In this document: one piece after another, positions 50,795 through 62,819 of the stretch
How positions within the stretch are numbered: the stretch's first letter is position 1
Layout: each line of letters begins with the position of its first letter
Origin: Nageia nagi
Taxonomy: Eukaryota; Pinophyta
Direction of reading: 5' to 3'
DNA: 64,000 bases
Assembly: GCA_050084985.1 (NCBI GenBank)
Contig: JBITNC010000001.1
Coordinates: forward strand, 80,538,001 to 80,602,000
Position numbers and translations under genes: made by a program
Notes under the pieces: model-generated
Told to the model about the DNA's origin: nothing
The model's database searches: none
The model's input: the letters and a program-made list of their open reading frames with translations, nothing else

Positions 50795-51020
50795 TCAAGT
50801 GTTCCTCTTCTTATTAATATTGGTTAACATTTGAGTTGATTTACATGCATACATATCTTTCAAATGCGAAACCAGGTTGTATACGTAAATATTATAGTTC
50901 ACCAACTCTTGAAATAATTGTAAAAGTAAATCCTTATCAATTAATTTTGCTAGTATCAATAGTTGTTTTTTCATGTGTAAGCCTTGTGATTTGTGTATTG
51001 TTAAGGCCCATGCCATTTTG
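50795..51020 (-). pseudogene. PIF1/Helitron-type helicase C-terminal fragment
   Basis: MAWALTIHKSQGLHMKKQLL matches the late helicase motif (A..-TIHKSQG-T) of PIF1-like proteins carried by Helitrons. Downstream, in a shifted frame, PGFAFERYVCM resembles the usual C-terminal tail. Frameshifts and the lack of upstream helicase motifs show that it is a broken fragment. Confidence 0.55.
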
Positions 51021-51289
51021 AGTGGGATTTGGCATAGTTGTCCATAGCTTATAGGGCATATATGAACATATTTAGGGTTATTTTGATCTCAAAATGGGCT
51101 TATGTAATTTTGCAATTTAATAACAACAAAAAAGGAAGTTGTGATGGCTTTTTATTTTGCTTATAAATAATTGATTTCACTTGTCCAAGTGCATTATTGA
51201 TAAGCATTCTTTCTACCCATAAATTTGAACACGACTTCTTGGTCAATACAAAAGAGCAATTGTGATCATTACTACATTTTAGTCATTTT

Positions 51290-51520
51290 ACATCATTTAA
51301 TGCATCAAAAAAAGCTCTTTGATGCTTTGAGCATTAGGGATTCCAAGTTTGCATCAAAATAAAATTTTATATGCATGTTGATGCCTTGATTGATGCATTA
51401 CATGATGCATGTATTGACTCATTTTCCAAGGTATTTTTGACATTTTGATTGATACATTAGTTGACATTTAATCAAGTAAATCTTGACATTTTGAATGATG
51501 CATTTTCATAATATACATTT
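51290..51520. repeat. GATGCAT-type short repeats, possible transposon subterminal region
   Basis: ATGCATCAAA, TTGATGC, GATTGATGCATTACATGATG and related words recur. Similar ACATGATGCATTCCTTGATG words occur at 63809-63835. Such clusters mark subterminal regions of CACTA elements; the assignment is inferred because no CACTA terminal repeat could be fixed. Confidence 0.35.
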
Positions 51521-54500
51521 TACTATATGGTCTACAATGCTAATGTTACATAAAATTGATGAAGAATATCTCATGTCCATCCTATGCTCTCTACTTCCTA
51601 GTTCCCATGTTGACACAAGAAAATAATGATCTTTCAAGTCAAAGGCTAAGCAAAGAACCCTAACATGGTATGCCAATATTAAATTAACCACCACAAGCAT
51701 GTATATACATTTTCACATTTGAAATGATTGCAGATGGAATTGATTGAACATCTTAAACATGAAAATACATGTAATATGTGTAATATATTAATGAGTAATT
51801 GATTGGAAGTAATTTACAAATTACAAAACATTCAAAAAAATACTATAATTCAAATTCATATGAGAGTCAACCTCAAACCACTAAAGATATCAATATATAT
51901 AATATTTGATTACTCAAATGTACATGTAATATTTTAATCACCATTGTTATCATTTTCATCAAGAAGACATATAACATGTTTCCCTTTTGGATTACAATCA
52001 ATTACAAATAACATCTTTTCATCTAGTACATCTAGACAAAAACATATTTGACTACAATGTTGTAGTAAAACATATGGCTCTTTTTCTTGAGGTAAAAATC
52101 ATGTAGAGTCGATTTCATAATAACCACTAGGTATGTCATGTAATATTGATCTTTTGTTTACAAATCCTTCAAACCATTTACATTTGAACGATCTAAACTT
52201 CAATTGTATGATTTTTTATATTTTCCCAACATATCATATTTTTCCTTCTATCAAATTTGTATCTTTTATACTTGTACGACTTGCTTGATCAAAGTCAACC
52301 ATCACTCCACATTCAAAGGTCATTCCATTACTATCTTTCTTTTCAATTATGAAGTGTTGATCATATGCCCACATTGTAAGAAAAGATAATGCTTGCACAC
52401 ATTTTTGTGTAAATGTTATATTGGTGCAAGTATTATATCTATATTATGAAAAAATTAAACTTAGGTCCATAAGAATTAATGAATAATTACTTCATAATTA
52501 CATCCATAAGCTTTATGTAAAGCATCTTCGTAGGTTTTTTCTTTTACACCTTCAGCTAATTTCTCTTCAATTGCTTGCTTTATCCATGGCCTTGGACACT
52601 CTTTTGGCCAAATTTTCATCTCTTAAATGTGGAGGTAAAGGTGTACTCCTTAAATGTTCACTATGAAATAAAATACATTGTGCTAGAATTGCATTTCTTT
52701 TGCTTTCATATATTTCAATCCATTCTTTATAACACTCCATATTCATCATGATAAAATGGTTTATGGATTCATATATGTCATAATCTGTAATTTTTTTGAA
52801 TACATAAAATGAACTTATTAGTAATTATTAATTAAATTAAATAAAAATTACATGTACATAGTACTTATTATAAATTACTATTATCTAAAATGTAGTTAGT
52901 ACCTTTATTAAGAGCATATGATCTCTCGTTTGTTTTTAAAACCTCCCCTTCTAATTTATCATTATCTTTATCTGCTTGTAACCATATCTTTGGAGTTGAA
53001 TCATGAATTTGAGATAGAAAATCACTTACATAAAAAAAATATTGTTATATAATAAATCCTTCACACATAGATCCTTTTGGTCTTGACTTTTGTCTAATAA
53101 ATCCTTTAATTACTTTCAAAAATATTTCCATAAAAAATATGCTTCTAGTACTTATAACATCTACTATTTCAATATTATCTACTAGGTGGATCAATATATG
53201 AACTTGTATATCCATAAAAGCAATAGGCATTTCTTTTTCAAATTTAAAAAAAAATTCTCTTCGCCATCTAGGGATTTCATTAACATGTATTTCCTTTAAA
53301 GTCAACCACCTAGTTATGAAAATATAATTAATATCGTAAGATGTATTTAAAATATATTGAAACCTACAAAATAATAATAAATGCACTATATATTTTCATT
53401 GAACAATATCGTAAATAGCATGAAATACCTTAGAAATAATGATAGTTGACCAATTTCATATCTTAAATCAATAAGTAAAGTTGTACATCCACGAATTGCA
53501 AGTGAATAAATAGTCTATAGCAAAATTTATATTAATCAAAATATAGATGAATAAAATATATACAAATACAAATGTTTTTAAGGTTTTTGATATGCATATA
53601 ATATGAGAATAACTTCAATAAGTTATCATAATCATGAGACTTCAATCCTATCATTTTTCCATAAATTATGAATGCTTTTCTTAGAGATGATGCATATCTC
53701 ATTGGTATTTTAATAGCTCTAACAAGATTTTGTAGAATGTTCACTTCATCTTTGGTCATAAGCCATGACGCTAGAATAGGTGCATTTATTGTTCCATCTG
53801 TATTTTTTGTTACCCAAAAGGTATATTTTATTTTGGTATCCTTTAAGTCATATCTTAGTTGAATATTTTTTGATTCTTTATTTGTTGTATACTGGTATAA
53901 AGAAGATGCAATAATATTTACAATATGCATATGATTCAATAAATATGTCACTAATAAATCCTTCTAGTATTCCAGATTATAAAATATGAACAATCTATTC
54001 ATACCTGAAAACATATGCAAATGTCAATATTTAATTGATAAAATAATTAAATTAATGACATGTTAAAAAGAATGTTTGATATAGTATTTTATTAAATTTT
54101 ATCTTAAGGTAAGTCATATTTTTTAATAATAACATCCTTTAGGTATTTAGCAATACCTTTCTTAAAGGCTTTTATCCAACATTTTTCTTCACTTTCTTGG
54201 TAATTTTTCTACCAATCCTCAAGAGATGCATATTTGGGAATTTTAGTGTGATCAATTTGACCATTAAATTATGATTTCATATTTCAAAACTCATGATCTA
54301 ATGGTAAATATTTTATGTGGCCAAAGTATTCCATTTTCTGTAAGTGTTTTGAATATCATGCTGTGAGATAATCTGCACACCATGGACAAGCATGATAACC
54401 TTTTGTACGCAAGCTTGCAATACATTTTTATTAGAGAATAATTGCTATATATAATTTTAGAAAATTAAATATTTATAATTAAATATTTTAATATAAATTT

Positions 54501-55188
54501 AAATGTATTAAAAATTATATATACGTAGTTGAATAAACACTAAGACCTGGATAATCATGTATAGTCCAACATAGTATGCCATACAATGTGAATGATCTTT
54601 GTTGGATGGGTCTACTTATGTTAATCATATTCTAAATTCCATTCCATAATTGCATTAGTTCATCAATTAATGGTTCAAAGTAGATATCCATATTTTTCAC
54701 TTGATTTGGTCTAGGAACTAAAAATGTTAACATTAAATATTCTTTTTCCAAGGACATTGATGGAGGTATATTATAATTAACTATAACAATGAGCCACACT
54801 AAATAATTAGATGATTGTATGGAATATGGATTGACACCATCAATTGCTAAATCCAACCTAAAACTTCTAAGTTGATCCTGAAATTTATCGAGCCAAATAT
54901 TTTCTATATGTTTCATTGCTCTGGAATCTTTAGGAACATGTAATACACCATATTCACTTCTATTTTTTACATTCTAATCCATATATTGTGCAAGGGAATC
55001 ACACTTATACATTCTAATGAATCTATCGATAATTGGAAGATGGCGAACAACATTCAAAGGAACATGTTTTTTTCTATAGTTCTTAGATGATATCTATTTA
55101 CACCACACTTTATACATACACTCAATTTTTCATATCATCCTTTATATAATATGCAATTATTAACACAAGCATGGTATGAAACACATGG

Positions 55189-55420
55189 TGTTAGAGTTAG
55201 TTAAGCTTGCTAGGTTAGGGTATCTAACTTTAGAGTCCCTAAGTTAGTTATCATTTAATATTTACGATCATTGAATGTTTACGATCATTTAATGTTTACC
55301 GTTGTTTTGTAAAACCATGTGCACAATACCATGTGCTCAAACCATGGTATTCGTTCTTGTAAATGCCTATTTATAGGCATGTCTCATTGTATCAATATAA
55401 GTTTTTCCTATTTCCTTTCA
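55189..55420 (+). repeat. 5' LTR of the young element
   Basis: TGTTAGAGTTAGTTAAGC at the start and CCTATTTCCTTTCA at the end, with a TATTTATAGGCATG promoter-like region near 55370. Confidence 0.92.
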
Positions 55421-57675
55421 TGGTATCAGAGCGGGTCGACCTCTGAATCTCCCTCAATTTGATCAGCAAATCTGTGAGGGGGGATTGGCCTCTTTACGCC
55501 AATCCCCCCCTCATCTCCATTTTTTTTTTGCTACTTTTTGATGTGTGGTACCCGGCTCTCTTCTAGCTTTTCTCTTTCAGGGGAATTGCTGTGTAGAGCC
55601 ATTGTAAGCATTCAGTCTTGGAGTCTTTGGCATCGGATCTTCATAGTTGGGTTCTCTCTCGCATCCTTATCTTGACGGATCTGCATGCATGCGTGTTTTT
55701 CAGCCTATGGGTTCAGGATCCCCACTCCCTGTGTTTGAGTTTTTTCTCACGCCTTTCACAGCTGACACCTTTGTCCTGGGAACGTTTGCATGAGGCTCGT
55801 CTCCCCGCCTTCGTCGTTGCTGCCTCGCATCGCCGCTTCATTGCATAGGCCTCGCATTTTTCACCGACCATCGCTGACTACAAATACGTCCAGATCTAAT
55901 GCGCATCTTTCACTCAACTCCTCGCGCAACCCTGCTCGCGGCCCTCCTATCTGCTGCTTCATTTTCGACCTTCTTAAGCTGCTTGCACGTGTTTTTGACT
56001 ACCTATGCTCCTCCCACGACGGTTATGGCTACCTCATAATTTTTTCCCCGCATCCACGATGGCGTTGACTTTGCCTAGTCTTCGTTGCTCAGTTTCGTCG
56101 CATTTTTCTCCTACGTAGCCACTCGAAAATGCCACGTTCGTTCGCTCGTTCATCTCGGCATTTCCTGCGTAGCCTGATGGTGGTCGTCGTCACCCTTCCA
56201 CGACAACGTTGACCTCCATGCTGTGCATCGTCATCTGCACATTATCGTTTGCTGTTCATCTATGGCCTGGTCATCGTTGTTTGTCCATGAAGCTGCTGCT
56301 CATTGCACCTAATGAGTGTTCCTCCAGGCGTTTTCCTACGTAGCCAGTCGTCGCTCACAAATATGCCGCTCAGATTACCTATTTCTTGGCATTTCCTACG
56401 TGGCTATTCTTCTACTTCGCGTTCCCTACCACTGCTCTGTCCTTACCGCTTCGTGGTTGGTCGCTAGTTGACCTCCCTTCATGCTGCATGTTGGGCTCGT
56501 GTCGCTCTTTAAGGGTTGGACATGCTGACTTATTTCCTTTCACCAAGAATTGGACCCCCACCAATTTCGAATTTAATTGGGGCAGCTTGTGTAATAGTCA
56601 CATTTTTCGAGATTATGCTTTCATCGGGGCTCTTTTTTGGGAACGGACACTTTCATGATGTTCCTCATTCCATTCCGATCGTTTTGAGTAGCTGCATGAC
56701 CCATTTTGCCTCCCCCATCAATCGTGAATCACAATTTGAAGTTCTGCCATTTAAATTTAATTAAATTCACTGTTTTTAATTTAATTAAATTTTTCTAATG
56801 TTTTGGGCATTAAAAATTTAATTTTTGCTCCAAAATGAATTAATTCTATAACTTTTGCAAACGGACTTCATTTTGAGTGCTATTTTTTGCATTATGGAGC
56901 AGACTTTGAATAGTTTTTGATGAATTGGTTGTAAGCCTAATTTATAAAGGCAAATTTTAAGGGGGGGCTTTATTTACAACTTTGTTTTGATAGGTTCCTA
57001 GGAGACACATCATGAGGATCAAACCTTATTGTAGTCTTGAACTTTTGTTCAACATCACTTTGGTTGATGTTTAGTACTGCATTATCATTCCTCATGCTCC
57101 CGTCGATTTTTTGACAGTCGTAGTTAGTGGACTTGTTCTCTACTAAGTTGTGTGGTCATCAACATCTTTTATAGGGGATTACTTCATGTTCCAGTTGGGA
57201 GGACTTCTATTTGTATCCAATTTTTTGCATCTTCCTCGTGTTGCATTCTCTTCATCGTGTTGAATCTTGGCACAATGAGTTTTGGTGATCCATCTTCTTC
57301 GACAGTGTTCCTGAGTTCAACATCGACTTCCTTCATGGATCCTTGTACCATTTTTGGTACAGTGTTAATGGGTTCTAGGTACCATTTGGTGTGCCTTTTG
57401 CATCATCAACAAGCTCTTCAAAGAAAAGTTCGTGCCCTCATTTCAGGTTGAGGGACTCTCTTTGTTTGTGTTGATCGAGTAGTGACTCTTTGATCCAGCT
57501 TTTGTTGGAGGTTCTTTGTTCTTCAGTTGCACATGTTCATTATCTTTGGTCACTCTACAACTTCTTTGTGCTTGATTCATTTTGTTAATGGGTACCTCAT
57601 CAGGCCTTGTTGGCGGGACCCATATTGTACTAGTTTGCTTCTGTCTACTACCTTCTAACCTCGCTTAAAGGGGGG

Positions 57676-57907
57676 TGTTAGAGTTAGTTAAGCTTGCTAG
57701 GTTAGGGTATCTAACTTTAGAGTCCCTAAGTTAGTTATCATTTAATATTTACGATCATTGAATGTTTACGATCATTTAATGTTTACCGTTGTTTTGTAAA
57801 ACCATGTGCACAATACCATGTGCTCAAACCATGGTATTCGTTCTTGTAAATGCCTATTTATAGGCATGTCTCATTGTATCAATATAACTTTTTCCTATTT
57901 CCTTTCA
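57676..57907 (+). repeat. 3' LTR of the young element
   Basis: Identical to the 5' LTR except for one G-to-C difference near the end (AATATAACTT instead of AATATAAGTT). Confidence 0.92.
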
Positions 57908-58877
57908 CATGGTACCCCTACATCCTTCAAACATTTTCATGCTCTTCTACATGAAGAAGGGATGATATTGTCACTTGGAAGCAATTTTTCATTTAGTAAC
58001 CTATAATACAAATAAAATCGTAAAATTATTATGTATATAATAAAAAAAGTTTGAAAAATGTTCAACAAAATTTATAAAAAAAGAAAAAAATTGTAAAAAT
58101 AAATACATACTTCAGAAGATCATTGACACTTATATTTGACCATCCATTTTTTACCATTATATTCATGATAAGTAGGAGTGCTTCCAACTTGGAAATAGAT
58201 GCTCCATTGTATAAAGGTATTTTGGTAGTAGCATACATGTTATCATTTTCTAAATCACCTCCTCTTCCATCATCATGTGCATGAGGATTATCATTCATGT
58301 CTACATTTGTATCATCTTCATGTGTATAGATTGATTGAAATAAATCATGCATTGCATTTTGTTATTGATCATGAGAGTTATAATGTCTTTCATCATTTTC
58401 ACTATCTTAATTCATGATTTGAACAAGAGCCACTAGATATGGATTTGTAATGAATTCTACATATGCATCCCTACTTAATATATTCTTTAGTTGCTTCCTT
58501 TTTTTCAATGTAAGGTTAGCGTATAAGATATTGCATTCGACTCATCTTGTGTGTCTATTGCAGTATGATGTGCTTGTGAAATTAGTTATTACAAATAATT
58601 AATATAATTAAAAAAATAACTTTAACAAGTATTTGTAACATTCGATAAGTATATGTCAATAACATTAATAATTACATAAGTTTAAGTAAAAATTGAACAA
58701 ATAACATGAGTTTAAGTAAAAATATATAAACAATTCCAACAATTATGTTCTTCAACAAATAACATCCCTTAAGGATCTTCAACAAAATAGCAAATAACAT
58801 AGTTTAAAGTCATAATTGCATGCCTAGCACTATAAATATTACTCATTTCTACTACAATATCCTTTTTCTTTATGCTT

Positions 58878-59940
58878 TTATCCTATTTTAATAAATACAT
58901 TTGGATCTCCTAAATCCATACATCTCTTACATTCTAGAATATGTTTATTGATGTTGTAATTCACTAAGATCTCATCACTAGGGTTAAAAGTTACAATAGG
59001 AACCACACCTACAAAAAAATTTATTTTTCTAGGCATAAAGTCATATTTATCGTTTGCATATTCCAAAAAATCACAATTTGTTGGATTGCCTATGCCTTTG
59101 GAGCTATTTATATATCCTATAATGTTTCCATGTATCTTTGGTCAACCATCAATGTACATATGTCACGCATCTTTTATTTGTGATGTTGCATTTCCACACA
59201 TACCATATTTAGCCATACTAAAGAAATATGATGTTATCATCCTCCAGTCCATAATATTATAGATTGGCCCACAAAATCGCATCAATGCTTCTTTTTCAGT
59301 GAATGGATGAACTTGTACATTTGATAATATAAACAAACCCATACTTGCATTAGGTATATTAGAAGGTTTAATCATATATGAATGACCACACTAAGTGAAT
59401 TGTTCATAAGCTTTTGGAAAAAGGTTTTTCGATTGGCCATGCACCATGTGCCTTGTAATCATAGGTAGACTTGTATAAATGTACAACATTAGGTGTTAAA
59501 TGCAAATCACCAACACTATCATCTGGTAGCTCAATTGGATCAACATTTGGTAGTTGTAATCGAAGAAATCATCCTTCATTTCTTATTCTTGTACATTATT
59601 TTGCTCTATCTTCATCTGATGAATCTACATATTCTAGCATCCTAACCTTAACATTCTCTTTTAGATGTTCAAAAATCTACTAGGTTCAACTACAACAATG
59701 GGATATTTCTTAACCATAGTAGGTAATGCTTCCTCTATATTAGGTAGACCATCATTTTCATAATAATGTATTTCTACATATCCCCTTTGATATTTTTACC
59801 AACCCTTACATCTTGAACAACCACATACAACAAGTGCTTTATACTAAAGAGTGATAAGTTCACTAAATCCTTCTATCATATTTTCATCCATTGGTTCAAC
59901 TCTTGGAAATGCACATCTTGCTGGGTACAACTTTGTGGAT
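58878..59940 (-). pseudogene. Decayed gene with SET-like domain, upstream of the TNP2 relic
   Basis: The frame starts with a Cys cluster (VVCGCSRCKGW near 59830). A SET-like fold follows: MGLFILSNVQVHPF (59350), like the G.G.FA start; YIDG.PKIHGNIIGYINSS near 59140-59090, matching the G-N-.-.-R-F-.-N-H-S region; NPTNCDFLE; and FNPSDEILVNYN near 58990, matching the GEE(L/I).YDY end. Stops interrupt it at about 59165 and 59141 and in the N-terminal part. The substrate-binding N-H-S is INSS here, so methyltransferase activity would be doubtful even if intact. It is on the same strand as TNP2 and may be part of the transposon's cargo. Confidence 0.55.
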
Positions 59941-60515
59941 ACTTTATCTCTTCTAATTGATGATTTAATTGAGGTTAATAAGAATTTTAATCGGGTCTAA
60001 TATAAACATCAATACAAATAAAAAACATCCTTCATGAAAAAATTGAAAATTAAATTAAAAAGTCATGCATGCTAATTAATTACCTCATGATCATCATCAT
60101 CCTCTAAAGATGAAGATTGAAGATGATCTTGTAACATTATCCAAATATTGAATAATTAATAAAACCATATAATTTTATAAAAGTGAAAATTTAATTAATT
60201 TTAAATGTCTACTTATCTAATAAAATTTGAGTATACATTCATAATATATACCTCATTTTTATCTAAATATATGTTTGTCCTCCTAGTATGAATGTTTGGT
60301 GCTATCTATTCTTCATCATCTGATGATGAAATATCTATCCTTTTCTCATGAATTAATAGTGGTATAGGATCATCATTAGATGAGACATCATCAACCCTTC
60401 TAGCCCTCAATATATTAATCACCAAGCCAATGATGATGTTGATAATAATGTCATTAACCTACTTCAACATTAAGTAATACAATTAGAAATAATGAAATTT
60501 AAGTTAAAATTTTAA
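59941..60515. other. AT-rich stretch between SET-like relic and telomere-type repeats
   Basis: Possible further fragments of the 5' end of the minus-strand SET-like gene, but no convincing exon. Short acidic frames (DDDDEE-like on the minus strand near 60090) are low-complexity. Confidence 0.35.
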
Positions 60516-60519
60516 CTCT

Positions 60520-62046
60520 AAAGGTTTAGGATGAAGGGTTTAGGGTTTAAGGTTTAGGATGTATGATTTAGGCTTAAGGTTAAGGATGTATGATTTATAT
60601 TTTAAGGTTTAGGATGTAGGATGTATGGTTTAGGTTTTAAGATGTAGGATTTTGGATTTACATTTAGGATTTAGGATCTAAGGTTTAGGTATTAGAATTT
60701 AGGGTTTAGGATGTAGCATTTAGGATTTAAGGTTTAGGATGAAGGGTTTAGGGTTTATGATGAAGGGTGTAGGGTTTAGGATTTATGATGAAGGGTGTAG
60801 GGATTATGATGAAGGGTTTAAGGATTATGATGAAGGGTTTAAGGAATATGATGAAGGGTTTAAGGATTGTGATCAAGGGTTTAGGGTTGTAAAAAATCAA
60901 GGGTTGTAAAAAATCAAGGTTTAAAAAATTCGAGTTGTAAAAATCAAGGTTGTAAAAAATTATGGTTTAGGATGTAGGGTTTAGGGTATAATTTATATGG
61001 TTTAAGGTTTAAGGTTTAGACTGTAGGGTTTAGGGTATAAGTTTTACGATTTAGAGTTTAAGGTTTAGGGTGTAGGGTTCTAGATTCAATATTTAGGATT
61101 TAGGGTTTAGGGTTTAAGGTTTAGGATGTAGGGTTTAAGGTTTATGATAAAAGGTTTAGGGTTTAGGATATAGGGTTTGGGGTTTAAGTTTTATGGTTTA
61201 GGATGTAGGGTTTAGGGTTTATCCATTAAGGTTTAATATGTAGGGGTTAGGGTTTAGGGTTTATGATGCAAGGTTTAGGATTAAGGGTTTATGATGAAGG
61301 CTTTAGGGTTTAGGATATAAGATGTAGGGTTTAGGGTTTAAGATGTATTATTTAGGGTTTATGATAAAGGGTTTAGGGTATATGATGAAGGGTTTATGGT
61401 TTAGGGTTTAGGATGTAAGGTTTAGGGTTTAAGGTTTACAATGAAGGGTTTAAGGTTTATGATCAAGGGTTTAGGGTTTATGATGAATGGTTTAGGGTTT
61501 ATATTGAAAGGTTAAGGGTTTAGGGTTTGTGATGAAGGGTTTAGGGTTTAGGATGTATTATTTAGGATTTAATATGTAGGGTTTAGGGATTATGATGAAG
61601 GGTTTAGGATGTAGGGTTTAGGATGTACGGTTTAGGGTTTATGATGAAGGGTTTAGGGTGTAGGGTTTGTGATGACGAGTGTAGATTTTATGATGAAGGG
61701 TTTAGGGTGTAGGGTTTGTGATTAAGGGTGTAGGGTTTGTGATGATGGCTTTAGGATTTTAGATGCAAGGTTTAGGATGTAAGTTTTAGGGTTTAAGGTT
61801 TAGTATGTAGGGTTTAAGGTGTAAGGTTTAGGTTTTATGATGAAATGTTTAGGGTTTATGATGAAGGGTTTATAGTTTAGGGTTTAGGATGTAGCGTTTA
61901 GGGTTTAGGATGTATTATTTAAGGTTTATGATGAAGGTTTTAGGGTTTGTGATGAAGGGTTTAGGGTTAAGATTTAGGGTTTAGGGTTTAAGGTAGGGTT
62001 AAATATTAAAGGTTTATGTTTAAATATTTAGGGTTTAGGGTTTAAG
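60520..62046 (+). repeat. Interstitial degenerate telomere-type repeat (TTTAGGG)n, about 1.5 kb
   Basis: The plus strand consists of GGGTTTAGGGTTTA-like units with variants (GGTTTAAGG, GGATGTAGGG, TATGATGAAGGGTTTAGG) throughout. TTTAGGG is the Arabidopsis-type plant telomere heptamer. Variant units such as GATGAAGGGTTTAGGGTTTA recur many times, indicating amplification of longer, already mutated blocks. The G-rich strand is plus. Confidence 0.9.
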
Positions 62047-62309
62047 AATTGAACAACCTATATTTCTACTTAAGAAAATATAATATTTATCTTTATTATT
62101 ACTTTACAAATATATATCAAATAATCTATATGCCTAATTACTTTATCATGCAATGCGATATGGTTATCTTTTTTACAACTTCACAAATTGATTAAATCTT
62201 ATTAATGTGAGTGATGTGAAGATTATAGTTAAAGTTTTTAATTCTCCTAGAATGTATACTAATTAAGTGTTAAAATAAGGTAGGTTAGTAAAACTATAAG
62301 CTAGGTTTA

Positions 62310-62425
62310 CCATATCTTATCAATGAATCACATAAAAATATATTGGAAGTGGTCATTACAACTTTGCCTCCATCATTGATAATCTATCCCTTGCCTAATC
62401 GAAGCGGGCTCCAAGCTCAATATGG
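62310..62425 (+). repeat. Direct repeat, copy 1
   Basis: ACCATATCTTA.CAA.GA.TCACATAA, then TATTGGAAGTGGTCATTACA, ACTTTG.CTCC and a final CGGGCT are shared in order with 63153-63255. Confidence 0.65.
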
Positions 62426-62819
62426 TGGCCAAAAATGATTCGAAGGACTAACTCTTGACATGGTGATTAAATGTGTCCCCATTTTGCAATGGGTAAATGG
62501 GAATACCATTAGGCGAGTAGTTAGTGGCTTGCCAAGAGTATCAACCCTCAATAACGTAGCCAATGGACTAACTAACCCATTGGTGTCACCCATGCAACTA
62601 TCATCTCCTTTATTTATAGTCATTCGATAGAAAGTAACAAATCTTATCCTAAGGGAAAACTACCTTGGTAATCAAATCCAAGTGTAGCCCGCTCTATGGC
62701 TCAATAATTATGGTGGTGGAAACTTAAGAAAATTAGAATTAATGGTTGGTCATCACCTCCAACTTATTGATGTTCATTTTAAAGGCATCATGTATATGCA
62801 TCTATGAAAAAAAATAACT

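Larger units (their letters stand above)
55189..57907 (+). mobile_element. Young non-autonomous LTR retroelement nested in the CACTA relic
   Basis: The two LTRs of 232 bp (55189-55420 and 57676-57907) differ at a single base. Target duplication CATGG flanks both sides (55184-55188 and 57908-57912). The primer-binding site TGGTATCAGAGC follows the 5' LTR and a polypurine tract (AAAGGGGGG) precedes the 3' LTR. The interior of 2.25 kb has only short frames and no gag or pol motif, so mobilisation must have relied on another element. It is richer in C, G and CpG than its surroundings and contains recurring CCTACGTAGCC-like words. Confidence 0.92.
51940..58352 (-). pseudogene. CACTA-type (En/Spm) TNP2 transposase relic, split by a nested LTR element
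   Basis: From right to left on the minus strand: an N-terminal part at 58352-58080 (LYNGASISKLEALLLIMNIM then VKNGWSN); a Cys-pair region flanking the insertion (HACVNNCILYKG near 55150); the transposase_21 part 54916-54632 (FRLDLAIDGVNPYS, YNIPPSMSLEKEYLMLTFLV); DUF4218-like parts 53951-53532 (MIGLKSHDYDNLL) and 53386-53045 (FEKEMPIAFMDIQVHILIHL, KGFIRQKSRPKGSMCEG); and a DUF4216-like part about 52380-51940 (SNGMTFECGVMVDF, IIQLKFRSFKCKWFEG, YYEIDST). This is the usual domain order of plant TNP2. Several stops and frame changes show decay. Confidence 0.8.

Noticed and set aside
55618-57451. Several 76-99-codon frames inside the young LTR element
   Set aside because: They overlap in different frames, are short, and show no gag or pol motif; C/G-rich non-coding interior gives long chance frames.
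60520-62046. True chromosome end
   Set aside because: Repeats are degenerate and are followed by about 2 kb of other sequence; no terminal run of perfect heptamers.
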